Shown: positions 12,308 through 24,182 of the stretch, piece after piece
How positions within the stretch are numbered: position 1 is the first letter of the stretch
Layout of the letters: the number at the start of each line of letters is the position of its first letter
Made by a program: the position numbers and the translations under genes
DNA from: Aricia agestis
Lineage: Eukaryota > Arthropoda > Insecta > Lepidoptera > Lycaenidae
Reading direction: 5' to 3'
Assembly: GCF_905147365.1 (NCBI RefSeq)
Contig: NC_056416.1
Coordinates: forward strand, 2,872,001-2,936,000
Length of the DNA stretch: 64,000 nt
Notes under the pieces: model-generated
What the model was told of the DNA's origin: nothing
The model's database searches: none
The model's input: the letters and a program-made list of their open reading frames with translations, nothing else

Positions 12308-12595
12308 GAAATTTTTCCGAAATTTTGAAGAAAACGACAGAAATAATCTATATAGATAAAATTCTATCCAATTCGAGAAAAAAGAAGAAAAAAAAAAATG
12401 TGCCAAAAAACACGATTCAAAACGACCTAAATCTCACATTATATTACTCGCCGCAGGGCTAATGTGAGATTTAGGTTGTTTTGAATCGTGTTTTTTGGCA
12501 CAATTTGCTTTTTTTTTCTTTTTCTCGAATTGGATAGAATTTAATCTATAGATTATTTCTGTCGTTTTCTTCAAAATTTCGGAAAAAAGCTCCAA
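12308..12595. mobile_element. near-perfect palindromic element
   Basis: Left arm 'aaatttttccgaaattttga' and 'gaaaacgacagaaataatct' to 'cgacctaaatctcacatta' is mirrored by 'taatgtgagatttaggttgt' to 'cgttttcttcaaaatttcgg'. The loop is about 15-20 bp around 'ttactcgccgcaggg'. Total about 290 bp with no coding capacity. Confidence 0.75.
12439..12509 (+). repeat. 71-bp direct repeat, copy 1
   Basis: Loop plus inner right arm of the palindrome; repeated at 12933-13003 with no difference that I can see. The pair starts 'ttatattactcgccgcaggg' and ends 'ggcacaatttgct'. Confidence 0.8.
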
Positions 12596-12932
12596 GTTGC
12601 CGAAATTAACAGCAATTCTTTGCCCATTTTCTCTAAAATTTTGCCGAGTTACATATTTTTTTACTCAACTATTTCATATTAAAGTGGTAAAAAGTAATTC
12701 CAACATTGTATAGACGACTTTCTCAACAGTACATTGTATTTTTTTCATACCGTTGAGACGTCAATACAATCCATAAACAGGTGATATTCTAAACCTTTTA
12801 CAGCAAAAATCAAAAAACTGTCGAGGGTTTGATTTGGATTATTTAAAAATACTTAAAAAAAAACAATCAGATAATACAAGACGAACATAATATGTAATCT
12901 CCCCCGTTTCGAAATGAGTAATTAAAAGTGAA

Positions 12933-13003
12933 TTATATTACTCGCCGCAGGGCTAATGTGAGATTTAGGTTGTTTTGAATCGTGTTTTTTGGCACAATTT
13001 GCT
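12933..13003 (+). repeat. 71-bp direct repeat, copy 2
   Basis: Same sequence as 12439-12509 but without its palindromic partner, about 494 bp downstream. Confidence 0.8.
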
Positions 13004-13154
13004 GAAGTATTATCACTTACTTTTGTTACACCCTGTATATATAAAAAAATTAAGTTGTTACTTACCCATTTCATTCACTTTAGGTCATAAAAATAAAAAA
13101 TAAATTGGAACGCCAAAATTCGTTTATCACCAATGCTGATAGACAGACATAAAA

Positions 13155-13410
13155 AATTTGAGAGATGTCAAGGGACACCCGAATGATACGAAATTATTTC
13201 TTATGTTCAAAAAACCTGTATACAAAGAATATACACTCAAAAAATTGTTTAAAAAAACGCCATCTATTGACGCCCAGGAATACTAACAACGCTCTCTGCC
13301 TGCTTTTATTAGTACCATGCAGGTACTAATAAAAAAGTGTCGTTACAACTTATTTGGTCTAGCCCCCGCAAAGCGCAACGCGCGATAAGGAACTACGTTC
13401 CAATATATTA
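13155..13410 (+). repeat. Rep-E copy 2
   Basis: Second copy of the family at 8645-8950, with one 'gacgcccaggaatac' block and the ending 'caacgcgcgataagga'. Confidence 0.7.
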
Positions 13411-13762
13411 GAATCAATGCTATGCAATATCCCTTTAAATATCGAATGAACTTGCTAATTACATTCAACGGTATTAGCACAATCATTCGGCTAATTAATT
13501 TGATTCCTCTCCCCCCTCCCCCTTGAACCCCCCTCTCTCGCCCCACTTGGCTTTATACTCCTAATTCAGCCTCGTTTCAGTCCATCACTTTATAGTGGTT
13601 GTTGAGACGGATTTTATTTCGAACCATTAGTTATACTGGTCGACCACTGAGTTTATAGGTTAAGAGTCGGTTATCACCGAGACGGAATACGACGGAGATG
13701 ATGAGTTCATAGGGAATATTGCTCAAAGGAGCAGAGGGCGTCACTAGCACATAATTACACTA

Positions 13763-14255
13763 AACTAGAGATCGCCCAATGGTCGAAATTCGACCTTAGT
13801 CTCAACGACATTAGGACTATTACGTATATTTCGTAAAAAAATATTGACTTTATCACATTTTTTTCAAATTTATCTGGGACTCAGCTGATCTCAGACTGGC
13901 CGTGTAAGCATTGTCTAATAGTATCTAAGATTCAATAAAGTACAAAAATAATAATCCATTTTCAATTTGTCACTTTGTTGTCAACAGACTTCAACCATAA
14001 ATAAAAGAGTATAATTCGTATGTAATTGTCACTCAAAAATCTGTCATTTTTCCTAGTGTGTGTGTTGTAGTGTGTGTAATGTTTTATTTGTTAAAAAATG
14101 TATGATAAAAGCATAATTTCAAAATAATATTAGTTCGATGCACTCCGTCACCATACAAACTATAACTGTGCAAAATTTCATTCACCTACGTTTCCCCCAT
14201 TTTTCCTCAAAAGGGATACAAAGTTTTTCTCTCGCGTATTAATATATAGATAGAA
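13763..14255 (+). repeat. Rep-H copy 2
   Basis: Shares both ends with 11068-11670 ('actagagatcgcccaatggt' and 'ctcgcgtattaatata') but has a different middle. Confidence 0.65.
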
Positions 14256-14966
14256 GATGATCCGACGAAAATCCGATATGTTGCACAAGTCATATCGGAA
14301 ATTTTAATGAAATATTTAGTTTTCTAATGTCGAACAAACCTTTTGCTAACTGTTAACATGCTGGTGCTGCATTTAGCGTGAAAATATTGCGTTAATATAC
14401 CCTATTTTGTATCATGTAACATCATTACTGGCCATTTATTGCCTTGGATAAATATTAAACGTTACTAAAAAGTTTTTTTTATATTGTTAGAAGTTGAACA
14501 TTTTTTTTTCTATAGGACCAACGTATTTGTAATTGGTGTATGGCCGTTGACGTAGCAATCAATCAAGAATACAAAAAAAAATATAAGCGAAAATAATAAA
14601 ATATTTCCCGACCAAAAAACTTGCCGTATTTAGGAATTTTATAATCGCGACGTCGGCGCCTCAATATCAAAAAAACGTTCAGCTACAAAATATACGAAAT
14701 GAAAGAATACACGAAGGATTTGGCCAATCTGTCGTAGAAAAATGGGCCATGTTGAAACTTAGATATTCAATACGCAGGAAAAATCTTAGCGAAGCCCATT
14801 TTTTAGGGTTACGCTTACGTTACACATAAATAAATACTAGGGTAGAGTAACTGAGTAAATTTATCAACTTATGTAATTAAAATTCGTATACGTCTATCGC
14901 ACGCCCACAAACGCCGTGCCGAATTGAAATATTTATATATTATGGCGATAAATATATGAATATAAT
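14256..14966. other. no recognised feature
   Basis: AT-rich DNA; nothing identified. Confidence 0.4.
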
Positions 14967-15042
14967 TATGGCGATGAAAATTTCAATAATGGCAACATTG
15001 AAACATCCTCAATGTTGCCATTATTGAAATATTCATCGCCAT
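14967..15042. repeat. hairpin
   Basis: 'atggcgatgaaaatttcaat' with 'aatggcaacattga' pairs with 'tcaatgttgccattattgaa' and 'atattcatcgccat'; the loop is a few bases. Confidence 0.75.
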
Positions 15043-15071
15043 TTGAAATATTCACAAAGTATTTTATTATT

Positions 15072-15126
15072 CGTACGGAACGCTACGTGCGCGAGACCGA
15101 CTCGTGCTTGGCCGGTTTTTTAATAT
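15072..15126 (+). repeat. Rep-C terminal fragment
   Basis: 'gtacggaacgctacgtgcgc' then 'cgactcgtgcttggccggtt' matches the end of Rep-C copies at 26740 and 32940. Confidence 0.65.
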
Positions 15127-15248
15127 AACGGGGCGTTCTGTCAGCATTTCTGTCTCACCCCAAATTTCGCACGTGCTTCAAACCGATATAGTGTGAAATA
15201 ACCACACTTCGTATGTTCAGTAGTTTTTTGGGAAAATGTTTTATATAT

Positions 15249-15500
15249 GTACAAGCTTTTGCCCGCGGCTTTGCTCGCATTAAGAAGTATTATTATATAT
15301 AAAGTTTCATCCCCTATTTTAACCCCTTGGAGGTAGAATCGATCAAAATCCTTTCTTAGCGGATGCCTACGTCATAATATCTACCTGCATGCCAAATTTC
15401 AGCCCGATCCGTCCAGTGGTTTGGGCTGTGCGTTGATAGATCACTATGTCAGTCAGTCAGTCATTAGATTCATCTATATATATAACCTTTGAGTTATATA
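15249..15500 (+). repeat. Rep-D copy
   Basis: Close match to 1728-1970, from 'caagcttttgcccgcggctt' to 'atcactatgtcagtcagtca', then TA repeats. Confidence 0.75.
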
Positions 15501-17034
15501 TATATATCAACATTGCACAAAGTATAATATAAATACTAGATCGTACTTAAGAAATATATACAAAAATATAACCTCTATTTTGGTGCATATATTAAAATAA
15601 GTAGTAAACGCCTGTCTTGCAAATCAAATATAATAACTAATTGCATTTTAAAAAGGATTTTACTAATTGGGCTCTATAGAAAATTGTATCGACATTGTTT
15701 TAATGCAAATAAGGTCATAGTGAATCCAAGCATTACCTTTTGTTACCGTCTTTCACCTTCAGTTTATCCCTTATATAAAGGCATGCAAATTACCCTCAAA
15801 AACAATACGTTGACTAATTGAACAGGAGTTAAGCTGTTAAGTTCTGTCATCCATCACGATGGGCCAAACTCGCAAAACTTGGGGCCATTGTGGTGGGGCC
15901 GTCTGGCCCTTTTACTGTCACACCCTTTGTGCAGCTAATCTTAATGGCCCCAAGATGTTGCGCCAAATATCCGTTATTGTTTGGAATGTAAAGCCATGAT
16001 TAAAAGGAGGAGTTATGTTTTGGTTAGAGACCTCATGAATTTTCTGTGATTTCTTGACGATTTGATGCATACAAATATGTCTGTCTTTTGACTTTAATAG
16101 ACGCTTAAAATACTGAACCGATTAAAATTAAAGTTATCATAGATATACATCGAATTCCAGGAAAGGACCTAGCATAGTTTTTAATGGAGCGTCGGTATTT
16201 TTATTGTGATAAACGAGGTATTTCGAAGTAGTAATAATATGATCTAGGGTAAATATTATGTAGAATTAAAATGGACTGCCATTTTAAGTTGGATTATATG
16301 TGAAATGGAAATATTTCTATATAAATAAGATTGGGAGCCTTAAGGTGAAACACCCGAATCCCGACTGAGCGAGGTTGGTCCGACCGCAGCAGCCCGTTAT
16401 TAGTTGTCAGCTGAGACATATACGCTGAGAACATTTTAATTCGATTCAGGATTTTGGCGCTTCCATTAATAATTATGCTAATTTGATACATTCTTATTTG
16501 AGAAATTCTTGTTTAGCCAAATCGTAATCTAATCAAATATTTTTGATAGAAAAATACCATACCTATTCGTATTTAGCCATAAAAGAGTTCCCAAAAGTCG
16601 AAGGCTAATACTGATTTTCATATAAGCTGTTTTCGAGCTTAACACATTATAGATAAACTGCGTGGGTGTAATGACTCAGAGGCGGCGTCAGATGACACTG
16701 TGTGGGCGACACATTTGTGACGCCCCCCGCTCGCAACAAATGTTCGACAGCCTAATGTTGAAGATTATTACTGCGGTTGGAGAAATTTTTGTAAAATATT
16801 TTTCGTAATGATTTCGTTTAGCAGTTTTTAAAATATTTGGAGTCTTTTAAGATAATGTACAATTCGACAATGCTGCTGCTTGACTGGTTTCAAAATTTTG
16901 TCTTAGAATGTGACTGCAATGTGGCATTTCAATTGTACATGGATAGTTGTAAGACATTATAAGAATATTTTTTACATAAACAATAAGATAAGTATATTTT
17001 TTATATAAATATGTAATTAATATTTTTTATAAAA
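15501..17034. other. mostly unannotated; possible decayed Rep-B
   Basis: No gene seen. At about 16070-16215 there are traces of Rep-B ('atgtctgtctttt', 'tactgaaccgatt', 'caggaaaggacctagcat', 'gataaacgaggt'). Confidence 0.35.
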
Positions 17035-17155
17035 AGTTGATGTTGTCCGATTCTCCACCCTGGCCGGTATGCTTGCTAAGATTCACGAAAATCGGTCGAG
17101 CCGTTTCAGAGAAGTTCAACCACGCACACCATGACACGAGAATTTTATATATTAG
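17035..17155 (+). repeat. LINE 3'-end-like fragment
   Basis: 'cacgaaaatcggtcgagccg', 'agaagttcaaccacgcacac' and 'gacacgagaattttatatat' form a sequence I recognise as a common RTE-like LINE tail in Lepidoptera. This is from memory of the family, not a search. Confidence 0.5.
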
Positions 17156-18260
17156 ATATTTGCAGCCCGTTTATTATAAAATGGCTTTTCTATTCGTCCT
17201 AGCCATACCATATAAACTGCATTAGATTCATTCCCATATTTATGTTACGAAGTTACACCTCTAATGTGGGGGCAACTTGGGAGCCCACATGAAAGACGCC
17301 ACTGAGTTCTTTAGATAGTTTCGCACACTCGTGTAAACAAACAAAGGTGGTGAAAATTTTCCACATCGCATTAATTAGCAAATACACGTGTTTTTCTACA
17401 TATTATAGCCCTTTTTCTTAAAGGTTAAGCACCCCCTTTACTTTACCCGAGATGAAAAAGGGTTTTATTTAGTTTTGCTGATTGGTATTTGCATATGTAC
17501 GTTTAGTCAAGATGCTTTGGCAATTTTGATGGAAAAGCTTAATTATATTATAAAATTTGACATACGACATATCGCTTAATATACGATATTCTCTCGTGAA
17601 AATCTATCAAATGAATCTTGACTAAATACCCGATACATTAAATAGTGATTTAGCGTCTAAACTTCCCTTTCTTTCCAATTTTAACGTACTGACAAAGAAA
17701 AATATCTCAATATAATTTTAGAATACTTTAAATATAATCTACACAAGTAACCTGTATATTTCTACCTGGCGTCCGAATATAGAGATATTTAATGAAATAA
17801 CAACAAAATAACCTCTACGGCAACGACATACAGTTGTTTATGTATATTGTAGTTAATCATTATGTTTCTCGTTGGAAGTTGTTATTTATGGTCGTAGTTG
17901 AACAGCAGATTTGTATGTGGGGCGACTAATTCGTGATATATGTTGGGGCGTGACGTATTGAGTTGGTAAGTATCGATTAATGAGGCTAATCTAGGTCTTG
18001 CGGAGTGCCTGGATCTATAGTCTATAATTTTGGTTCAAGACTATAAAAAAAATGTTTCATAAAAATTTAATATCATGGCCTCTTTTTATGTATATAATAG
18101 AGGCACTATTTCTTATGATTTTCACATTTTCACAGGTTTAACAAACAAAATTTCATACTGATTCTGATTTATAGCCTCATAAAGACTCGGACGTAGTTGT
18201 CTTTGTAGAAGTCAACCATGAGTCATTATGTTACATAATATGTTTGTAATCGACCATTAA
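17156..18260. other. no recognised feature
   Basis: About 1.1 kb of AT-rich DNA; nothing identified. Confidence 0.4.
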
Positions 18261-18442
18261 GCCCGGCCGCACATTGTCCGAAATTTCTGATCCGAAACAG
18301 TTGAACGTCCGCGCTGTCTCTTACATTTTGTACTGAGCCGAGAGTCGAACTCGCCGGAAGGATATTTCGGATAGTGTGCGGGGTGGCGGTCCGGTGTAAT
18401 TCAAATGTTTCTGATTAGAATTCGGACAATGTGCGGCCGGGC
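18261..18442. mobile_element. TTAA-flanked MITE
   Basis: Inverted termini 'gcccggccgcacattgtccg' and 'cggacaatgtgcggccgggc' lie directly inside TTAA on both sides (18257-18260 and 18443-18446). TTAA duplication is typical of piggyBac-type elements. Since TTAA is its own complement it could instead be part of the terminus, so the class is tentative. Confidence 0.75.
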
Positions 18443-18446
18443 TTAA

Positions 18447-19262
18447 GTAGTATTATAATATATATTTAGCAAATATCTGTTTCGCTATTATGCCCTCTTG
18501 ACAATCATCCTTGTAAGGATTTTGTGACCCGTATGTGTGTATATATTATGTAATTGATTGTACTGTTGGTTTTTGGTGGAAATTCATTTTAAACGTAAAT
18601 AAAACACAATTTTACGTATACACTATATTCCTTAACTAGTATTCATAAATACGAGTAGTTATTGCATATTACCTGCCTTATTGTAGAATATACAAAACTA
18701 ACTTTTTTGTCACAAACCTTCACAAAAACATAGTACTATTATTTCATCTATGTCTGACCGTTAAACAATAAAATCATTAGGTCATAATATAATTAAAGCA
18801 TTTATTATTCTATTCCGTTAAATACGTTTGCGGTTATTAGTTTAATTATATTTAAATTGAGGTTGCAGTTTGGCGTCCATTGCTCGGAGCTAAAAGAGAT
18901 TTATAGTACGCAATTAGTTCAAATTATAGTATAATATATTCAAGAGCACACAATGTGTTTTGTTAGACAAATATAAATATGCATATTGGTATAATTGTTC
19001 TAATGTTCTATAGAGTAAGAGCCTGCGATGGGCGACCTTAGTTTCGTAAAGCTGCCAGACACCCTTAAACTTTTCTAAAGTATTAGACTTTGAGGTTGTC
19101 TAGCAGTAGAAAGCAACTGTCAAAAATGTCCGGCACTAGAAAACGAGATTTCTTCACTTACCGCGAAGAATATAAGCTATGATGATGATGAAATTGAACT
19201 TTATTCTTTCTCGAAGGTCAGGTACCCCTTTAGAACTGTATACCTCTTAAAGTACTATATTA
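18447..19262. other. no recognised feature
   Basis: AT-rich DNA; nothing identified. Confidence 0.4.
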
Positions 19263-19572
19263 TACGTGGGAGAGCCATGCTTCGGCATGAATGGGCCGGC
19301 TCGACCGGAGAAATACCACGTTCTCACAGAAAACCGGCGTGAAACAGCGCATGCGCTGTGTTTCGCCGAGTGAGTGATTTTACCGGAGGCCCAATTCCCT
19401 TCCCTACCCTCCCCTATATCCTTCCCTTCCCTTCCCTACCCTCCCCTATTACCATATTCCCTCTTAAAAGGCCGGCAACGCACCTGCAGCTCTTCTGATG
19501 CTGCAAGTGCCCATGGGCGACGGAAGTTGCTTTCCATCAGGTGACCCGTTTGCTACCTTATTAAAAAAAAAA
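19263..19572 (+). repeat. Rep-A copy (LINE-tail repeat)
   Basis: Full copy: 'acgtgggagagccatgcttc', 'gagaaataccacgttctcac', 'gcgctgtgtttcgccgagtg', a C/T tract at about 19388-19462, then 'cttaaaaggccggcaacgca', 'caggtgacccgtttgct' and an A tail. Confidence 0.8.
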
Positions 19573-20614
19573 AGTAACCACGATCGAAACTCCATAGTTG
19601 CTGGTCGTTCTTACCTCTGTATAGGCCACAATCTGGTAAACTTTCAGTTTTACGAAACTGAGGAAGGTCTGGCCGTTTCAGACTTTTGATTCATAAAGAC
19701 TTAACAAATCTTAACCTAGTGCCAACGTTGGTGATGAATAACTATGATTGGCAACATGTTTGCGAATCTGTTTATATCATATACGATCGATATGAGTAAT
19801 CTTAGACGAATTTGCTTTATTACACATTCGCTGTACTTGCTTGTGTTGGTTTCTTATGGGCTAACGTAGATAGTCTCTTTTGTCTTAAAACTGTTGTGTT
19901 TCGGTGGGATACGTTACTAATAATATTATTATTTAGTCCGCGAGTAAGTACTATCTTTACATAATATCGGTCTACAAGAATCTCATGGCAAATTTGGATG
20001 GGAGATTTTCAAAAATTGCCTTAATCATTGGATATTTTGTCACATTTGCATGTATCACACACAGAATCAGCCGCTATAAGGTAAAATAAGTATCAAACGT
20101 TTTGCTCCAATTTCCCCAGTATTGGTAGCGTCAATTTTTTTTTTCCATTTTTTGCCATCAGATTCTAGTAGACCTATAATTATTACATATAAGTTTTTTA
20201 ATATTACATAATTCTTGTCCTCATTATAAAAAGCGTCACTTTTTTAAGTAAAGAATATGTTCCTTATTACAAACTTTTAAAAATGTGCTTTACCACGTTT
20301 TGAAAAGTTTGTAATAAGGAAAATGTTATATAAGCACTGACAACTCTTCTTATATAAAAAGCCAAGTTGCATAGCCGTCAATGTGTCCACTCTTATTTAT
20401 TCTGAGTTCGCAGCAAACACTTGAAGGCGATATTTTCTTTCCTCTATAAACATAACACCGAGTTTTTTCTTACACAAGACGTAAGAAAATAGGGTTCTCT
20501 GCTAATTAGATTCACTCGAGCGTTGTTGTTTACTTTGTTGGAGCCATAGAGTAGGAATGATTAGATATCAGTAGGAAAAGTAGGAGGGATGTTTTGGTGC
20601 ATGTTTGATTATAA
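19573..20614. other. no recognised feature
   Basis: Nothing recognised apart from a weak hairpin near 20255-20325 ('ttccttattacaaactttt' and its complement). Confidence 0.4.
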
Positions 20615-20900
20615 TAATAATAATATAATAATATCTATGGACGCTTCACACCACGTCAGTCTGGCCCCGTGGTAAGTACCTGAAGGACTTGTGTTACAGG
20701 TACCAGACAACTGAAATATATTTAATACTTTTATACTATACATATATTTAAGATTCTTATTATGTTATGATACATATATTTAATACAAATCCATGACCCA
20801 GGAACTTTGAAAACTTTTTGTTCCGTCAGCGGGATTCGAACGCGCGACCCCCGGCTTGAGCTACCAATAGCCCACCAACTGAGCCACAGAGGTCGTCGAG
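20615..20900 (-). mobile_element. SINE-1 copy (tRNA-derived)
   Basis: On the minus strand a tRNA-like head, 'ctgtggctcagttggtgggc' (A box) and 'gcgcgttcgaatcccgct' (B box), is followed by a unique body ('gttcctgggtcatgg', 'cttcaggtacttaccac', 'gtgaagcgtccatagat') and an (ATT)n-like tail. The internal RNA polymerase III promoter boxes are intact. Other copies lie at 28965, 30317 and 63146. Confidence 0.85.
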
Positions 20901-21144
20901 AGGATTGTGTTATATGTATGCAAAATTGATACAAATTAGCTTCATCTGTGTGCTAGACCTTATAATTTCTTTTCAAAATAACTACTTTCTACTTTTTTAA
21001 AGTGTGGCCCGTGCCAATTTCTAACGCTCCGGTCCGGTAAGTCAACTAGCTGAACAATTCTGAAATGAAAATTGAATTGAAACAAATTCATAAATAAAAC
21101 AATTTAACGATGTTTCATACACGCCTTTGACATTAAAATATTTA

Positions 21145-21290
21145 GGGCCTGTTTCACCGGCAAGTTAAGTGGTGCCGGCTATCCACCACTTAACTTGACA
21201 TAATAAATAGAGTATGGAGATTGGAGAGTCTGCCAAAAAAGTTGTGGATAGCCTATCCGGCACTTTACCAAAAAGTAGTGAAACAGGCCC
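21145..21290. mobile_element. MITE-1 copy, TTA target duplication
   Basis: Termini 'gggcctgtttcacc' and 'agtgaaacaggccc' are complementary, with TTA directly outside both (21142-21144, 21291-21293). Its 146-bp body holds a second inverted repeat ('caagttaagtggtgccgg'). The TWA duplication points to PIF/Harbinger-type mobilisation. Confidence 0.85.
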
Positions 21291-21293
21291 TTA

Positions 21294-21475
21294 CACTATC
21301 ACCAGCAGTATTTCCGGACGACGACATGTAAACCTTCAAGAAGAGAGCGTATTCCCTCTTAAAAGGCCGGCAATGAAAGTATGCATGGGCGATGGTAGTT
21401 GACCCATTGTTGACCCATACCATCAGGTGACCCATTTGCTCGTTTGCCCCCTTATTTTATTAAAAAAAAACTATC
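21294..21475 (+). pseudogene. LINE ORF2 C-terminal fragment and tail
   Basis: Reads as the end of a non-LTR ORF2: 'SPAVFPDDDM', a stop, then 'TFKKRAYSLLKGRQ', followed by the untranslated end 'caggtgacccatttgctcgt' and an A tail. The 3' portion equals the Rep-A tail. A short duplication ('tgacccattgttgacccat') interrupts the tail. Confidence 0.65.
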
Positions 21476-21789
21476 AAAATTCAATGCAATTTTATCAAGT
21501 ATCCTATTTGAATGTATGACACATCTTCTTATACCCATCTCTCTGGCAGATCCTTATAAAATGATCTCTCGTTCCCCGCAAGTGTTAGATGGAATCCACG
21601 TCTGGTGCGCTGCGGAGCGCGAAATCGCCACTTTCCTCAGTAACAAACTTCCCAATAGCTCATCACATGAACGAATTTTCCGCTTCCTGACCATAGTTTG
21701 GTGATTTATTGTTGATATAGGCTGTACATAATTGAAGATTGGATGCGTTGAAAAATTACTCCGAAGTCCTACCATGTAAATAAAGCTAT

Positions 21790-22015
21790 CCATACTGATA
21801 TTATAAATGCGAAAGTGTGTCTGTCTGTCCGTCTGTCTGTCTGTCTGTCTGTTACCTCTTCACGCCCAAACCGCTGAACCGATTTAGCTGAAATTCGGTA
21901 TGGAGATACTTTGGGTCCCAAGGAAGGACATAGGATACTTTTTATTCCGAAAAAATGTACGGTTCCCGCGCGATAAACGAATTTTGGCACAACGGAGTTG
22001 CGGACGTCATCTAGT
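21790..22015. repeat. Rep-B copy
   Basis: Complete: 'ccatactgatattataaatg', a (GTCT)n run, 'cttcacgcccaaaccgctga', 'ggaaggacataggata', 'cgcgataaacgaattttggc', ending 'ggacgtcatctagt'. Confidence 0.8.
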
Positions 22016-22360
22016 TTCTTATAAAGCTTTGAAGGTTACTTTAAGGGTCTTTTGTTATTTCATATTAAATTAAATCGTTTTAAAATACAGCATCGAATAT
22101 TCTAGTAAATCGTTTCTAAAATCACATTATTAAAAAATATAATGAGATTTCGCTAAAGCATTTGAATAATTGTAGTGAAATTTGAGAGCAATTGAAAAAA
22201 ATATATAAAATTATTTAAAATCTAGAAGATCCATACAGAAGTCTGGGCCATTAATTGGATTTACTAGCAAAGCACTCTGTTATTACGTGTTGAGATAGCA
22301 AGTAAACTCGACAGCGATCACTATGTATTAATAATTATTGTTGTCTAAGCTTAATGTGAC
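22016..22360. other. no recognised feature
   Basis: AT-rich DNA; nothing identified. Confidence 0.4.
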
Positions 22361-22590
22361 TACGTAGCTTCGTAGCACTACGTAGCTTCGTAGCACTACG
22401 TAGCTTCGTAGCACTACGTAGCTTCGTAGCACTACGTAGCTTCGTAGCACTACGTAGCTTCGTAGCACTACGTAGCTTCGTAGCACTACGTAGCTTCGTA
22501 GTACTTGGTAGCTTCGTAGCACTACGTGGCTTCGTAGCACTACGTGGCTTCGTAGCACTACGTGGCTTCGTAGCACTACGTAGCATTTTA
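22361..22590. repeat. 18-bp minisatellite, about 12.5 units
   Basis: Unit 'tacgtagcttcgtagcac'. Seven units from 22361 are identical; unit 8 ends 'gtac', unit 9 begins 'ttgg', units 10-12 carry 'tacgtgg', and unit 13 decays. Because 18 is a multiple of three, several frames stay open on the minus strand as six-residue peptide repeats. The frames follow from the repeat length and are not evidence of a gene. Confidence 0.95.
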
Positions 22591-24182
22591 GTAACTTCGT
22601 AGCATTCATAGCTCTGTGTAAAAAAAACATAAGTCCTCTCGTAACAAAAAAAAAATCAAAATTTGGAGGGATAAAATACATTAGAATATAAAGACAGACA
22701 CGGATGCCTTTTATTTGTTGCTGTTACGTATTAAACTCCAGGCTCAGACGACCGTTAGCGGCGCTACGGTGTGGATATGAAAGTGATTTTGTATCTTTTT
22801 GCCTAGTTAACTTAATGCATTGTCAACGACTCGCTATTTTCATTTTGGTGATTGTTCGGATGGAAGTGAAACCTACTTTTGTTAGTTATTAAGGCTCGAT
22901 TTATAATATGCGTCCGCCCAAACACGCGGTTTTGCGGATACACCGCGAGATCACAAGTAATTGTATGTAAATGACAGCTCGACTGCGCCGCTATTTGAGT
23001 AAATTGTTACATACATTTGCTTGTAATCTCGTGGTATATAACTAGCTTTTACACCACCGCCGGCGGCAGCATGGGTCGCCACGCAAATGTCAGTACAAAA
23101 TGATACCTTTTAATCTATGTCATAAAGTAGTATTTTATTTGAATTTTTACCGGCCGCAGTCGTTCGCGGCAAAGATCCCAAGCCACTTTAACGTCTCCTA
23201 TCATAATACTATGTTCAATATTTTCCTCTTAATTTCTAGCATTATTGCATGTTTACTGTACAACTTCTTGCTATAAGAATTATGTTTAATCCTATAAAAG
23301 TCCCTTATTTCGAAGTATAACAATGTCCAAAAGCCCATAATGTCCGAAAGCTATAATATGTGGGTTTAGAATTTACGGCATTCGGGATTATCCTTTTAAT
23401 TTTCCCTTACGGGATTACTTAAAGATAAGTGGGAGTTAATCATGGCCAGAACATATTAAAATAATGTATATGTGGGCCGAGTAGAGGGTTTAAAGAATCT
23501 GAACGCACTTTAAACTCCTCTCGTACGGCACAAATTTAATTTGTCATGTTAGTTATAGTAGGACTTAATTTCGAAATAATTTTTAGATAACATTGGTTTA
23601 ATGTCACGTTAAACAACATTGGTAAAATTTCACGTTAAACAATGAAAAAGTTTTTTATAAAGTATAATGTACTAAAATACAAATATTCAAAGAAAAATAA
23701 GCTTCTGAAAATATTTTTCTCCTAAACAAGTCTATTTCACAAGAAGACAAGAGTCCCCTCGTAACGACGACCGTTGCAACACGGCCGAAACGTCGAGAAA
23801 AAGTATGTACTCGTAGTAGCATTACTACTTAAATAAGTCGCGTTAAGTCCCGATTAAAAAGTTTAAGTCTATTTTCCTTATGTATGTAAACAAAAGGATA
23901 TTAATAGAAATTATCAAACTTTACAAAATATTCTTTTCTGAATACTTTTTTATTAAATTTTAATAATAAGTTGTGGAAGTTGAAATCACTCCATCTGTTT
24001 AATTTTGTAAAGTTTCCAGCAAAAATCCAATAAGACGGCCCAGATCAAAGCGAGTAATTAGACTTAAGGCTTAATTCGGGTAATCTGCGGTTGAATTATT
24101 TAATATTTGTGGAACAAAGGCTTTTTCATACTTGAACTTAAGCTAGCTCTAAGCATAAATGATAATTACTTGCGTTGCGTTA
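22591..24182. other. mostly unannotated DNA
   Basis: No gene seen. An imperfect inverted repeat spans about 22952-23035 ('accgcgagatcacaagtaat' against 'gcttgtaatctcgtggt'). At 23766-23795 'ccgttgcaacacggccgaaa' is GC-rich and short-palindromic, but I cannot name it. Confidence 0.4.

Noticed and set aside
22361..22590. CRISPR-like array
   Set aside because: Units are contiguous with no spacers, and the DNA is eukaryotic.
22328..22681. Two long minus-strand frames with repeated 'VVLRSY' or 'ATKLRS' peptides
   Set aside because: They come from the 18-bp minisatellite; two frames are open at once and neither has a gene context.
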